64,000 bases of DNA from Sphingomonas panacisoli (GCF_007859635.1 NZ_CP042306.1:3298001-3362000); one strand, 5' to 3'. Shown: positions 37,186 to 48,693, counted from the first letter of the stretch. Notes: generated from the sequence alone by a model not told the origin. Program-made: numbers and translations.

Positions 37186-37800
37186 CTATTGCAGCGTCAC
37201 CCGATCCTCGCCGTCGTGGCGGCCGAAGAATTGCATCAGCTGGACCGTCAGTTCGGCGCGCGCGGGCAGATCGGGCGCTTCGAGCAGCGCCTGCTTCGCC
37301 GCCGCATCGAACGGCGCGATCTGGGCAATGCCGTTGACCAACGCCTCGTCGTCGAGCCGCGCGACCGAATCCCAGTCGACCGCATAACCCTGCGCATCGG
37401 CAAAGCGGCGCGATTCGGTTTCCAGGCTCGCGCGATGCGCGATCGACAGCGCTTCGGGCTCGTCGGGCGTCGGCAACAGGTCAGCCTCGACCTGGCGGAA
37501 CGGCGTCGTCACCTCCAGCTCGCGGACGATGCGGAACAACGACAATCCTTCGAGCACGATGTCGTAGCGACCGTCGTCTAGCGCCTCGACTTCGGCGATC
37601 CGCCCGACACAGCCCAGATCGAACAGATCGGGCTTGGCGCGGTCGCCGCCGCGCGGCTGGATCATCCCGATCCGCCGGTCGCGCGCCATCGCGTCGCTGA
37701 TCATCGCCCGATAGCGCGGCTCGAAGATGTGTAGCGGCAAATGCATGCGCGGAAACAGCAGCGCGCCGCTCAAGGGAAAGATGGAAAGCCGCGTCGTCAC
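37186..37800 (-). CDS. LON substrate-binding domain protein
   Basis: A 204-residue protein made only of a LON N-terminal-like domain (TRLSIFPLSGALLFPRMHLPLHIFEPRYRAM, GCVGRIAEVEALDDGRYDIVLEGLSLFRI), with no ATPase or protease part. Stand-alone LON domains are common in proteobacteria and of unclear function, perhaps substrate selection. The GTG at 37800 overlaps the stop of the CnoX gene (GTGA). Their coupling suggests a joint task in protein quality control. It converges with aguA, 14 bases away. Confidence 0.87.
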   Translation of the reverse strand: MTTRLSIFPLSGALLFPRMHLPLHIFEPRYRAMISDAMARDRRIGMIQPRGGDRAKPDLFDLGCVGRIAEVEALDDGRYDIVLEGLSLFRIVRELEVTTPFRQVEADLLPTPDEPEALSIAHRASLETESRRFADAQGYAVDWDSVARLDDEALVNGIAQIAPFDAAAKQALLEAPDLPARAELTVQLMQFFGRHDGEDRVTLQ

Positions 37801-38708
37801 GTGAACAATATCGCCGACAGCCTGCGGCGCTGGCCCGATACCCAAGGGTCTTCGAGCCCGACGACTTCGAGCAGCTTGAGGAATTGCGTGCGCGCCGCCC
37901 CGTCGTTCCAGTCGCGGTCCTTCGCGACGATCGCCAACAGCGAATCGGCGGCGGCGTCGCGCTCGCCCGCCGCCATCTGCGCGTTGGCGAGGTCGAAGCG
38001 GGCCTGCATGTTCTCCGGATCGGCGTCCGCCGCGGCGATCAGCGGCTGGAGATCGGCGGCGGGCGGCGCCGACCGCGCGAGGTCGAGCGCGGCACGGGCG
38101 CGATCGATCTCCGGCGCCTTCGCCGCTTCCTCCGGCACTGCCGCCAGCATCGCATCGGCATCGGCCAACCGGCCGGCGGCTACGAGGGCACGGACTCGCC
38201 CCGACACCACCTCGGGATGATCGGGTGCGATCTCGGCGATCTGCTCGAACACCGACAGTGCACGCTCGGCATCGCCCTCGGCCAGGACCTGTTCGCCCAT
38301 TGCGATCAGCGGTTCGATTTCTGCCTCGGTCTTCGCTTCCGCGCTGTCGACCGGCAATTGCTTCAGGATCTGGTCGAGCATCCCCTTCAGCTGCGATTCT
38401 GTCCGCGCGCTGGTCAGGTCGGCGACGAGCTGGCCCTGGAACATCGCATAGACGGTCGGGATCGACTTGATCTGGAATTGCGCGGCGATGAACTGGTTGG
38501 CGTCGGTGTCGATCTTCGCCAGCAGCACGCCCTTGTCGGCATAATCGGCCGCGACCTTTTCGATCACCGGCGACAGCGCCTTGCATGGGCCGCACCATTC
38601 GGCCCAGAAATCGATCATCACCAGCTTGGTCATCGACGGCTCGACGACATCGCGGCGGAACGCCTCCACGGCTTCCTTTTCGGCGGCGGTCATTCCAAGC
38701 GTGGCCAC
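37797..38708 (-). CDS. cnoX: CnoX/YbbN-type thioredoxin-TPR chaperone
   Basis: A 303-residue cytoplasmic protein. Residues about 10-115 form a thioredoxin domain with active site WCGPC (Cys39, Cys42); the rest is a set of TPR-like helical repeats (AERALSVFEQIAEIAPDHPEVV, ADAMLAAVPEEAAKAPEID). This is the build of CnoX/YbbN, which holds unfolded proteins and hands them to DnaK and GroEL. The intact CXXC means that, unlike the E. coli protein with SXXC, it may also act as a reductase. It precedes the LON-domain gene with a 4-base overlap. Confidence 0.9.
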   Translation of the reverse strand: MATLGMTAAEKEAVEAFRRDVVEPSMTKLVMIDFWAEWCGPCKALSPVIEKVAADYADKGVLLAKIDTDANQFIAAQFQIKSIPTVYAMFQGQLVADLTSARTESQLKGMLDQILKQLPVDSAEAKTEAEIEPLIAMGEQVLAEGDAERALSVFEQIAEIAPDHPEVVSGRVRALVAAGRLADADAMLAAVPEEAAKAPEIDRARAALDLARSAPPAADLQPLIAAADADPENMQARFDLANAQMAAGERDAAADSLLAIVAKDRDWNDGAARTQFLKLLEVVGLEDPWVSGQRRRLSAILFT

Positions 38709-38863
38709 GTATCGTCTCCGGTGAAGTTGAGGCCCTTATGTGGGCGCTCGCCCTCGCAAGCCAAGGGTTTTCGCGCCGTGATCGACGGGGCTTGCGAAGG
38801 GCGGGGGCCGGTGCTAGTGGCCCCGCTCCCAACGCGACCGTGGTCTCACGGCGCGACGCCAGA

Positions 38864-38938
38864 GCGGGCGTAGCTCAGGGGTAGAGCACAACCTTGCCAA
38901 GGTTGGGGTCGAGGGTTCGAATCCCTTCGCCCGCTCCA
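38864..38938 (+). tRNA. tRNA-Gly (anticodon GCC)
   Basis: The sequence folds as a full cloverleaf: acceptor GCGGGCG pairing with CGCCCGC, D arm with GCTC/GAGC, anticodon stem CAACC/GGTTG with loop TTGCCAA (anticodon GCC, glycine), T arm around GGTTCGAAT, discriminator T, and an encoded CCA end at 38936-38938. Confidence 0.97.
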
Positions 38939-38947
38939 GCTTCTTGC

Positions 38948-38972
38948 CGCGAAATAGCGGCGCTATTTCGCG
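38948..38972. repeat. Palindrome after the tRNA-Gly gene
   Basis: CGCGAAATAGC-GGC-GCTATTTCGCG is a perfect 11-bp stem with a 3-base loop starting 9 bases after the tRNA 3' end. No T run follows. It could help end or process the tRNA transcript. Confidence 0.65.
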
Positions 38973-39066
38973 AATCGCAAGAAGCACGGCCGGCAGCGCG
39001 AAGCGCTGACCGACGACGCGGCTTTGCCGCGGCGGAGCTTGAGAGTCTCACAGACGTTTTCCCCGC

Positions 39067-39261
39067 ATGCCCTCCAGCGTTATCCGCTCCTTCGCCTACG
39101 ACCCCGCGGCCCAAGTCCTCGACGTTCAGTTCGTCTCCGGCCGCCGCTACGCCTATCTGGACGTCCCCGCCCGCGTTGCGGCCGCGCTCCACCGCGCCGC
39201 ATCCAAGGGCGGGTTCTTCAACCGTCGCATCCGCGACCGCTATCGCTTCGCGCGCCGCTGA
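39067..39261 (+). CDS. KTSC domain protein
   Basis: A 64-residue protein made up of one KTSC domain: SSVIRSFAYDPAAQVLDVQFVSG, RRYAYLDVPARVAAALHRAASKGGFFNRRIRDRY. The conserved pattern (S-x-I near the start, Y-Y-VP, then S-x-G-x-F-N-x-x-I-R) matches. The domain often occurs next to or fused with lysyl-tRNA synthetase-related and other RNA-linked proteins; its function is not well established. It lies just after tRNA-Gly and 16 bases before the DUF72 gene. Confidence 0.8.
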   Translation: MPSSVIRSFAYDPAAQVLDVQFVSGRRYAYLDVPARVAAALHRAASKGGFFNRRIRDRYRFARR

Positions 39262-39277
39262 CGCCTATCGTGCGGGC

Positions 39278-40063
39278 ATGGCAGACATTCGAATCGGGAT
39301 CGGCGGCTGGACCTACGAGCCGTGGCGGGGCGTGTTCTTCCCCGACAAATGGCCGCACAAGCGCGAACTGGAATATGCGGCGTCCAAGCTGACCGCGATT
39401 GAGGTCAACGGCACCTATTATTCGGGGTTCAAGCCCGCCACGTTCGCGGGCTGGGCGGAAGTCGTGCCAGACGACTTCGTCTTTACGCTCAAGGCATCGC
39501 GCTTTTGCACCAACCGCAAGGTGCTGGCCGAGGCGGGCGAATCGATCCAGCGGTTCACCGGCCAGGGAATCGTCGAGCTGGGACCGAAACTCGGCCCGAT
39601 CCTGTGGCAGTTCATGGCGACCAAGAAATTCGACGCGGACGATTTCGCCGCTTTCTTGAAGCTGTTGCCCGCCAAGCAGGATGGGGTTGCGCTGCGTCAC
39701 GCGGTGCAGGTCCGGCACGACAGCTTCCACGTCCCCGAGTTCGTCGCGCTGTGCCGCGCGGCGAACGTCGCGATCGTCTATGGCGAATCGCCCGATTACC
39801 CGGCGATCGCCGATGTCACCGCCGAGTTCGTCTATGCGCGACTGGAAAGCTCGGTCGATGAGGAGCCGGCGGGTTACTCGCCCAAGGCGCTCGATCGCTG
39901 GGCGAGCATTGCCAAGGATTGGGCGGCAGGCGGCTCGCCCGACGGCCTACCCTATTTCGCCACGCCGGCGCTCAAGCAGCCGCGCGACGTGTTCGTGTTC
40001 TTCATCTCCGGCGCGAAGGTCCGCAATCCGGCGGCGGCGCAGGCACTGATCGAGCGCGTCTAG
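39278..40063 (+). CDS. DUF72 family protein
   Basis: A 261-residue TIM-barrel protein of the DUF72 (YecE) family. Features: IRIGIGGWTYEPWRGVFFPDKWPHKRELEYAASKLTAIEVNGTYYS near the start, FTLKASRFCTNRK, LWQFM, and VFVFFISGAKVRNPAAAQAL near the end. Members often lie near DNA-repair or iron-sulphur proteins, but no firm function is known. The stop TAG overlaps that of the convergent mitofilin-like gene in a CTAG. The start is the ATG at 39278; upstream open frame overlaps the KTSC gene. Confidence 0.88.
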   Translation: MADIRIGIGGWTYEPWRGVFFPDKWPHKRELEYAASKLTAIEVNGTYYSGFKPATFAGWAEVVPDDFVFTLKASRFCTNRKVLAEAGESIQRFTGQGIVELGPKLGPILWQFMATKKFDADDFAAFLKLLPAKQDGVALRHAVQVRHDSFHVPEFVALCRAANVAIVYGESPDYPAIADVTAEFVYARLESSVDEEPAGYSPKALDRWASIAKDWAAGGSPDGLPYFATPALKQPRDVFVFFISGAKVRNPAAAQALIERV

Positions 40064-40926
40064 CGCGCCGGCACCGCGTTGATTGTCGCTGCGCTGACGA
40101 CGCGCCCCGACAAAGCGGCGGCTTCGAGCACGTTGAGTGCCTTGCGCGTTTCGACATAGCGTTTCGCGCCGGTCATCCACCCGGTCGCTTGAGACGCGCC
40201 GGGCAGCTTGCCGACCTCTTCAGCTGCCGCTTCGACCTGATCCTGGGCGAGCATTCGCCGTATCCGCGCGAGCCGTTCGCTCGGCACGGGTGAGGGCGTG
40301 TTTTTCGGATGGACGACGATCAAGCTGCCGAGCAGCCGCCATACCGCGCCACCCCACCCCGCATTGCCCGACGGACCCAGCGCCAATTGCGGTCCGATCT
40401 GGTCCAGTCCAAGCCGCAGATCTTCGGTCGTCACCGGGTCACGTGCCATGGCGACGACGGCCGCGACCTCATTGGGTTGGGTGACGCCGAAGCGGTCGCG
40501 CAATTGTTGCTCCAGATATCCCAACGGAAGACCGCGCGTGATCTGCCGCCGCGCCGCGAGCGCAATCATCAACCCCTCGGCACGCGTCGCATTGCCATAG
40601 GCATTGGCCGAGGCCGCGGTGATCGCCGCCCCGCGCTGTTCGAGCGCGGCGAGCTGGGCCGCGAGCAGTTCCTGGCGTGCCGACAGCGAGGCGGGATCGG
40701 TGCTGACCGGCGGCGTGACGATGACCTTGGTCGGCTGCGGCGCTGCGGCGGCGGTTTGCGGCTGCGTGGTGGCGTCGGGCGCGCGGAGGCGATTGACCGC
40801 CCAGACCGCGATCATCGCGCCGACCAGGAACGTTGCGAGAGCGATCCCGCCGACGGTCGCCAACGTCAGGCGGCGGGGAGCAGGCGCGGGCAGAACCGGC
40901 GCGGGGGGCGGCGTGTCGTCGCTCAT
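40060..40926 (-). CDS. Mitofilin (Mic60)-like inner-membrane protein
   Basis: A 288-residue protein with a Pro-rich N terminus, one membrane segment at about residues 21-45 (LATVGGIALATFLVGAMIAVW), a linker and helical region (TDPASLSARQELLAAQLAALEQRGA), and a C-terminal helical domain (VEAAAEEVGKLPGASQATGWMTGAKRYVETRKALNVLEAAAL) with the pattern of the mitofilin signature. In alphaproteobacteria the Mic60 homologue is encoded next to hemD, exactly as here. In mitochondria Mic60 shapes crista junctions; bacterial ones are linked to membrane folding and outer-membrane contacts. An older label is HemX-like. It begins 31 bases after the end of hemD. Confidence 0.75.
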   Translation of the reverse strand: MSDDTPPPAPVLPAPAPRRLTLATVGGIALATFLVGAMIAVWAVNRLRAPDATTQPQTAAAAPQPTKVIVTPPVSTDPASLSARQELLAAQLAALEQRGAAITAASANAYGNATRAEGLMIALAARRQITRGLPLGYLEQQLRDRFGVTQPNEVAAVVAMARDPVTTEDLRLGLDQIGPQLALGPSGNAGWGGAVWRLLGSLIVVHPKNTPSPVPSERLARIRRMLAQDQVEAAAEEVGKLPGASQATGWMTGAKRYVETRKALNVLEAAALSGRVVSAATINAVPAR

Positions 40927-40957
40927 CGCATCCTTATCCGCGCGGGCGGCGGCGGGG

Positions 40958-41623
40958 TCAATCGGCGAGGCGCCGGGCCAGCGCGATCAGGGCCGCGTCG
41001 TCGGGTACCGGAGCGGCGGCGATGTCGGCCCAGCCCGGTCCGGCGGCCGCCGCGACGGGGTCGCTGATCGCGGCGAGGCGGATCGACGCCCGGGTAGAAC
41101 CGGCGATTTCGGCGAGGCGCTGTGCCGCGCGGGCGGAGTGAAGCAGGGCAACGGTACCGGCCAGAGCGTCGGCGACTTGCGGCGTGATCGGCAGCGGATC
41201 GCTCGCATAGACGGTTATGGTCTCGGCAACGACGCCGCCTGCATGGACGCGCCGCTCGCGCCCGCCCAGCAGCAAGGCGCGGGTGAAACCGCGTTCGGTG
41301 AGCGTCGCGACGAGCTCGGCACCGTCGCCATCGCCCGTTTCGGCAATCGTCAGTCCCCGCGCCCGGGCTGCGGCTGCGGTGGCGGGGCCGACAGCGAATA
41401 CGGGCAAGTTGGCCAGCGCATCGAGCCCCGGTCCGGCGAACCGTGGTGCGTTGGCGCTGGTCAGGATCAGCGCGTCGAATCGTGCGGGATCGGGTAGCGC
41501 CCAATCGACTGCGCGTACCGCGAACAACGGCATGCGGATCGCGGTCAGCCCGGCGGCTTCGATCCGGGCGGCGGTCGCGGCGTTGCCCGGTTCGGGTCGC
41601 AGCACCGCGACCGCACGGCTCAT
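40958..41623 (-). CDS. hemD: Uroporphyrinogen-III synthase
   Basis: A 221-residue protein of the HemD fold. The family is weakly conserved, but the sequence RAVAVLRPEPGNAATAARIEAAGLTAIRMPLF, LILTSANAPRF, VFAVGPATAAAARARG and VALLHSARAAQRLAE are typical. It closes hydroxymethylbilane into uroporphyrinogen III. The start overlaps the end of hemC by four bases (ATGA), confirming the pathway link. Confidence 0.9.
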   Translation of the reverse strand: MSRAVAVLRPEPGNAATAARIEAAGLTAIRMPLFAVRAVDWALPDPARFDALILTSANAPRFAGPGLDALANLPVFAVGPATAAAARARGLTIAETGDGDGAELVATLTERGFTRALLLGGRERRVHAGGVVAETITVYASDPLPITPQVADALAGTVALLHSARAAQRLAEIAGSTRASIRLAAISDPVAAAAGPGWADIAAAPVPDDAALIALARRLAD

Positions 41624-42522
41624 CCGCCGAACCCGGCGCGGACCGCCGGCGGGGCGCGGTCGAGCAAGGCGCGGGCGAGATCGCGCGCGAGTGCCTCTCC
41701 ATCCGGGCCGCTCGCGTCGGCCGCGACATGCTCGGCGCCATCTTCGGAAAACAGTTCGGCACGCAGCGTGACGGTGTCGTCATCGATCGTCGCCAGCGCG
41801 GCGACCGGCGAATGGCACGTCGCCTCGAGCGCCGCCAGCAACGCCCGCTCGCATCGCACTGCGCGGCTGGTGGCGGTATGGTCGATCGCGCCGAGCAGCC
41901 CGCACGTCATGGCGTCATCGGCGCGGCACTCCACGCCGACCGCGCCTTGTGCCGGGGCGGGGAGCATCTCGTCGAGCGCGACCGGCGTGCCGACATCGTC
42001 GCGGCCCAACCGGATAAGTCCCGCCGCCGCCAGCAACGTCGCGTCCGCTTCGCCCGCCGCCAGCTTCGCCAATCGCGTATCGACATTGCCGCGGAACAGC
42101 ACGACCGACAGATCGGGCCGCGCGCGCAGCACCTGCGCACGGCGGCGCGGGCTGCTGCTGCCGACCACGCCCCCTTCGCGGATCGCGGCCAGGCTATCGG
42201 CGCCCACCAGCCGGTCGCGGACGTCCGCGCGCTCCAGCATCGCGGCGATGACGATCGTCTCGGGCCGGATCGTCTCGACGTCCTTCATCGAATGCACCGC
42301 GATATCGATTTCGCCGCCGAGCAGGGCGCGGTCGAGTTCCTTGGTCCACAACGCCTTGCCGCCGATCTCGGCCAGTGCGCGATCCTGCACGCGGTCGCCG
42401 GTGGTCTTGATGACATGGATCTCGCACGCAACGCCGTGCGCCGCGAACAGCGCGTCCGCGACCATATTGGCTTGCGTGAGGGCGAGCGGCGATCCGCGCG
42501 TGCCGAGTTTGAGGACAGCCAT
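41620..42522 (-). CDS. hemC: Porphobilinogen deaminase (hydroxymethylbilane synthase)
   Basis: A 300-residue enzyme joining four porphobilinogens. It begins LKLGTRGSPLALTQANMVADAL; further motifs are IHVIKTTGDRVQD, FTKELD-type LWTKELDRALLGGEIDIAVHSMKDVET, GTSSPRR-type VGSSSPRRRAQVL, and GAVGVECRADD with the cysteine that carries the dipyrromethane cofactor. First gene of the hemC-hemD-mitofilin operon. A repeat lies in the 95-base gap to divergent tsaD. Confidence 0.96.
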   Translation of the reverse strand: MAVLKLGTRGSPLALTQANMVADALFAAHGVACEIHVIKTTGDRVQDRALAEIGGKALWTKELDRALLGGEIDIAVHSMKDVETIRPETIVIAAMLERADVRDRLVGADSLAAIREGGVVGSSSPRRRAQVLRARPDLSVVLFRGNVDTRLAKLAAGEADATLLAAAGLIRLGRDDVGTPVALDEMLPAPAQGAVGVECRADDAMTCGLLGAIDHTATSRAVRCERALLAALEATCHSPVAALATIDDDTVTLRAELFSEDGAEHVAADASGPDGEALARDLARALLDRAPPAVRAGFGG

Positions 42523-42545
42523 TCCCGCCCCCTACACCGTTCGTG

Positions 42546-42594
42546 CTGAGCTTGTCGAAGCACGTGTTCCGGTCACGCCCTTCGACAAGCTCAG
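42546..42594. repeat. 15-bp inverted repeat between hemC and tsaD
   Basis: CTGAGCTTGTCGAAG (42546-42560) and its exact reverse complement (42580-42594) are separated by 19 bases and flanked by matching CG-rich ends. This type of repeat is widespread between genes of sphingomonads. It lies between divergent starts, so it cannot be an ordinary terminator. Confidence 0.82.
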
Positions 42595-42617
42595 GGCGAT
42601 CGGTATAGGGAAGCGAA

Positions 42618-43643
42618 ATGTTGATCTTGGGCCTCGAATCCTCGTGCGACGAGACCGCGGCGGCGCTCGTCACCGGCGACCGCCGCATCCTGGCGCACAA
42701 GCTCGCGGGGCAGGAAGCGGCGCACGCGCCTTATGGCGGCGTGGTGCCGGAGATCGCCGCGCGCGCGCATGTGGAGGTGCTGGAGCCTTTGGTGGCGGCG
42801 GCGCTCGACGAAGCGGGCGTGACGCTGGCGGAGGTCGACGCGATCGCCGCGACCGCCGGGCCGGGGTTGATCGGCGGGGTCATGGTCGGGCTGGTGACCG
42901 GCAAAGCGCTCGCGCACGCGGCGGGCAAGCCCTTGGTCGCGGTCAATCACCTCGAAGGTCATGCGCTGAGCCCGCGGCTGGCCGACCCCGATCTCGACTT
43001 CCCCTATCTGCTGCTGCTCGTGTCGGGCGGGCATTGCCAGCTGCTGCTGGTGGAGGGCATCGGGCGCTATCGTCGGCTCGCGACGACGATCGACGATGCG
43101 GCGGGCGAGGCGTTCGACAAGACCGCCAAGATCCTCGGTCTCGGCTTTCCCGGTGGCCCGGCGGTCGAGCGCGCGGCGGCGCAGGGCCGGCCGATCGTCC
43201 CGCTGCCGCGCCCGCTGCTCGGATCGCCCGAGCCGCATTTCTCGTTCGCCGGCCTCAAGAGCGCCGTGTTGCGCGCGCATGACGCGGGGACGTGGTCGAA
43301 AGAGGACATCGCCGCGAGTTTCCAGCAGGCGGCGGTCGATTGCCTGGTCGATCGCACCCGGCGCCAGCTCGGCGATATCGACGCGACCGCGCTGGTCGTC
43401 GCTGGCGGCGTCGCGGCCAATACGGCGGTGCGATCGGCGCTCGAAGCGCTGGCGGGCGACTATCGCCTGCCGTTCAGCGTCCCGCCGCAATGGCTGTGCA
43501 CCGACAATGCCGCGATGATTGCCTGGGCCGGGGCCGAGCGCTTCGCCGCCGGGCTGACCGACCCGCTCGACGTTGCCGCGCGGCCGCGCTGGCCGCTCGA
43601 TCCCGACGCGGAGAAGGTGCGCGGCGCAGGAGTGAAGGCATGA
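42618..43643 (+). CDS. tsaD: tRNA N6-adenosine threonylcarbamoyltransferase
   Basis: A 341-residue TsaD/Kae1 protein that, with TsaB and TsaE, places threonylcarbamoyl on A37 of ANN-decoding tRNAs. Motifs: [15 protein letters not shown], the metal-binding [45 protein letters not shown] and [13 protein letters not shown]. The ATG overlaps nothing and is preceded by GGGAAGCGA. Its stop overlaps the start of gpsA (ATGA), a pairing common in alphaproteobacteria. Confidence 0.96.
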   Translation: MLILGLESSCDETAAALVTGDRRILAHKLAGQEAAHAPYGGVVPEIAARAHVEVLEPLVAAALDEAGVTLAEVDAIAATAGPGLIGGVMVGLVTGKALAHAAGKPLVAVNHLEGHALSPRLADPDLDFPYLLLLVSGGHCQLLLVEGIGRYRRLATTIDDAAGEAFDKTAKILGLGFPGGPAVERAAAQGRPIVPLPRPLLGSPEPHFSFAGLKSAVLRAHDAGTWSKEDIAASFQQAAVDCLVDRTRRQLGDIDATALVVAGGVAANTAVRSALEALAGDYRLPFSVPPQWLCTDNAAMIAWAGAERFAAGLTDPLDVAARPRWPLDPDAEKVRGAGVKA

Positions 43644-44617
43644 AGATCGGCGTCATTGGCGGGGGCGCATGGGGGACGGCACTGGCGCAAGTCGCAGCGC
43701 AAGGGGCGGCACCCGTCATCCTGTGGGCGCGCGAGCCGGAGGTGGTTCACTCGATCAACCACCACCACGTCAACGAGCTGTTCCTGTCGAGCGTGCCATT
43801 GTCGCCGACGATCACGGCGACCGACGATCTCGATGCCTTGCGCGCGGTGGATGCGGTGCTGGTCGTCGCGCCCGCGCAACATGTCCGCGCGGTGCTGAGC
43901 GCGACCGATTTCGGATCCACGCCGCTCGTCTTGTGCGCAAAAGGTATCGAAGCCGGCACGCGGATGCTGGTCGGGGAGGTCGCGCGCGAGGCCCAGCCCA
44001 ACGCGCCGATCGCCGTCTTGTCTGGCCCGACCTTCGCGCACGAAGTGGCGGCGGGATTGCCGACCGCGGTGACGTTGGCGTGCGAGGACGCGGCGTTGGG
44101 GGTGGCGCTGGCCGAGCGGCTCGCGGCGCCGACCTTCCGCACCTATGCGTCAGACGACGTGATCGGCGCGGAGATCGGCGGGGCGGTCAAGAACGTGCTC
44201 GCGATCGGCTGCGGCGTGGTCGAGGGCGCACGGTTGGGCCAGAATGCGCGCTCAGCCCTGATCGCACGCGGCTTCGCCGAAATGACTCGGTTCGGGCTAG
44301 CGCGGGGCGCACGGGCGGAGACGATGGCGGGATTGTCGGGGCTCGGCGACCTTGTCCTGACCTGTTCATCGACCAGCAGCCGCAACTTCTCGCTCGGCGT
44401 CGGACTCGGCGAGGGGCGATCAGCACGCGAATTGCTCAGCGATCGCCGCACCGTGGCGGAGGGCGCGTTCACCGCGCCCGTGCTGCGCGACGCCGCGGCC
44501 GAAGCGGGCATCGACATGCCCGTTTGCGAAGCGGTCTGCGCGCTACTCGACGGCGCGCCGGTCGGCGACGTGATCGGTGCGCTGCTCAGCCGCCCGCTGC
44601 GCGAGGAACGCGGCTAG
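43640..44617 (+). CDS. gpsA: Glycerol-3-phosphate dehydrogenase [NAD(P)+]
   Basis: A 325-residue enzyme reducing dihydroxyacetone phosphate to glycerol 3-phosphate for phospholipids. Motifs: NAD(P) site [47 protein letters not shown], the catalytic lysine region [17 protein letters not shown] and [16 protein letters not shown]. The gene is coupled to tsaD by ATGA and ends in a CTAG shared with the convergent lipoprotein gene. Together with plsY elsewhere in the window it covers the start of phospholipid synthesis. Confidence 0.96.
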   Translation: MKIGVIGGGAWGTALAQVAAQGAAPVILWAREPEVVHSINHHHVNELFLSSVPLSPTITATDDLDALRAVDAVLVVAPAQHVRAVLSATDFGSTPLVLCAKGIEAGTRMLVGEVAREAQPNAPIAVLSGPTFAHEVAAGLPTAVTLACEDAALGVALAERLAAPTFRTYASDDVIGAEIGGAVKNVLAIGCGVVEGARLGQNARSALIARGFAEMTRFGLARGARAETMAGLSGLGDLVLTCSSTSSRNFSLGVGLGEGRSARELLSDRRTVAEGAFTAPVLRDAAAEAGIDMPVCEAVCALLDGAPVGDVIGALLSRPLREERG

Positions 44618-45348
44618 GGCTTCTTGAACTTGTAGATGAACTGATCGGTTTTTCCGCGAACCGATTTGTCGAACACCGCCTTGGTCTTATCGTCCGCCGG
44701 GTTGGCGAGCAGCCGCGATTCGCCGACGAACGTGAAGCCGGCGGCGGTCACTTGCTTCTTGACGATGTCCGGGTCGATCCGATGCAGCGTGTCGGTATCG
44801 CGCATCCCCGATCCCGCCGCCGCGGCATGATCGATGATCAGGAAGATGCCGCCGGGCTTGAGCGCCGCGAACGCCGCCTTGTTGAGGATCGCCGGGTCGA
44901 GCGAACCCATGAACTTGTCGGCGTAATCGTGATAGTTTTGCGAGGTGAACACGAGATCGACCGGTTCGGCGGCCTTGAGTTCGGTCGCGGGCTGGATGCT
45001 CGCGCTGATGTTGCCGAACGCCGGATCCGCGGCGAGCGCGGTATAGTTGCGCACGTCAGTCCCCGCTTCCTGGGCATAGGGCTTGGCCCAGATGCCGTAG
45101 ACGTGGCCGCTCGGCCCGACGATCCGCGAGAAGGTCCGCGTCCAGTATCCGCCGCCCGGGATCCAATCGATCACCTTGTCGCCGGCCTTCAGTCCCGCGA
45201 ACGCGGCGATTTCCGGTCCATGTCGCCGCGCGTCGGTCGCCGTGTCGCGCGCCAGCTTGGTGTCCGCCGTCGCGGTATTGCTCGTATCCCAGCCCTTGGT
45301 ACAGCCGGCGAGCGACGCCGCGGCGAGCAGCGCGATCGCCAGCCTCAC
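44614..45348 (-). CDS. Methyltransferase-like lipoprotein
   Basis: A 244-residue protein with a lipoprotein signal: GTG start, hydrophobic segment and lipobox LAGC with Cys16. The mature part looks like a class I methyltransferase: GLKAGDKVIDWIPGGGYWTRTFSRIVGPSGHVYGIW in the place of the SAM motif, DLVFTSQNYHDY as motif IV, and ALKPGGIFLIIDHAAAAGSGMRDTDTLHRID. It is a tandem paralogue of the next gene. The GTG overlaps that gene's stop (GTGA). An enzyme of this type outside the cytoplasm would lack SAM, so its true activity is unclear. Confidence 0.8.
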   Translation of the reverse strand: MRLAIALLAAASLAGCTKGWDTSNTATADTKLARDTATDARRHGPEIAAFAGLKAGDKVIDWIPGGGYWTRTFSRIVGPSGHVYGIWAKPYAQEAGTDVRNYTALAADPAFGNISASIQPATELKAAEPVDLVFTSQNYHDYADKFMGSLDPAILNKAAFAALKPGGIFLIIDHAAAAGSGMRDTDTLHRIDPDIVKKQVTAAGFTFVGESRLLANPADDKTKAVFDKSVRGKTDQFIYKFKKP

Positions 45349-46088
45349 TTCAGCGGTTTCCGGAACTTGTAGACGAACTGGTCGGTCGTACCGCGGATCG
45401 TCGGGTCGAACACCTTGAGCGTGTGGTCGTCCTTGGGGTTGGCCAGCACGGTCGATGCGCCGACCCATTCGAACCCGGCCGCCATCACCTGCTTCTTGAC
45501 GATTGCCGGGTCGATCCGGTGCAGCGTTTCGGTATCGCGAAGCCCCGACCCCGCCGCCGCCGCGTGATCGATCACGATATAGGTGCCGCCCGGCTTGAGC
45601 GCCTTGAATATCGCGGCATTGAACGCGGCGAGTGCCGCTTCGCCGCCTCCCTTGTTGGGTACGTCGTGATAGTTCTGCACGGTCCAGACCAGATCGACGG
45701 GCTTGTCGACGGTCAGGATCGCGGGGTCGAGCACCGCCGATACGTTGGTCAGGCCGCGCGCGTCGAGCGCCGGCTTGCCCTTCTCGGCATAACCTGCTGC
45801 GGCGGCCGGCCACACCGCCCAGACGTGACCGGTCGGGCCGACGACGCCGGTGAAGATCCGCGTCCAGTAAGCGGCACCGGGGATGATATCGACGACCGTG
45901 CTGCCGGCCTTGGCGCCCGAAAAGGCGACGACCTCTGCAGCGTGGCGGCGGGCGTCGTCGCCGGCCTGGTCGGCGCGCGCGGGATCGGCGAGCGCCTTCG
46001 TGATGGCGGGGGACACCGACTCCTTGGCAACGATCGCGGCCGGAACCGCCAGCGCGGCACTCGCCGCCAACACCATGCTCCACCGCAT
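45345..46088 (-). CDS. Exported methyltransferase-like protein
   Basis: A 247-residue protein with a cleavable signal peptide (MRWSMVLAASAALAVPAAIVAKE). The rest shares the full layout of its neighbour: SGAKAGSTVVDIIPGAAYWTRIFTGVVGPTGHVWAVWP, DLVWTVQNYHDVPN, ALKPGGTYIVIDHAAAAGSGLRDTETLHRIDPAIVKKQ and the C-terminal TLKVFDPTIRGTTDQFVYKFRKP. It has the methyltransferase fold but no obvious SAM source in the periplasm. It starts 28 bases after the end of gyrB on the same strand. Confidence 0.82.
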   Translation of the reverse strand: MRWSMVLAASAALAVPAAIVAKESVSPAITKALADPARADQAGDDARRHAAEVVAFSGAKAGSTVVDIIPGAAYWTRIFTGVVGPTGHVWAVWPAAAAGYAEKGKPALDARGLTNVSAVLDPAILTVDKPVDLVWTVQNYHDVPNKGGGEAALAAFNAAIFKALKPGGTYIVIDHAAAAGSGLRDTETLHRIDPAIVKKQVMAAGFEWVGASTVLANPKDDHTLKVFDPTIRGTTDQFVYKFRKPLK

Positions 46089-46116
46089 CGTCCGTCTCCC
46101 TTTGATTGTTCGAGTT

Positions 46117-48693
<2,577 letters not shown>

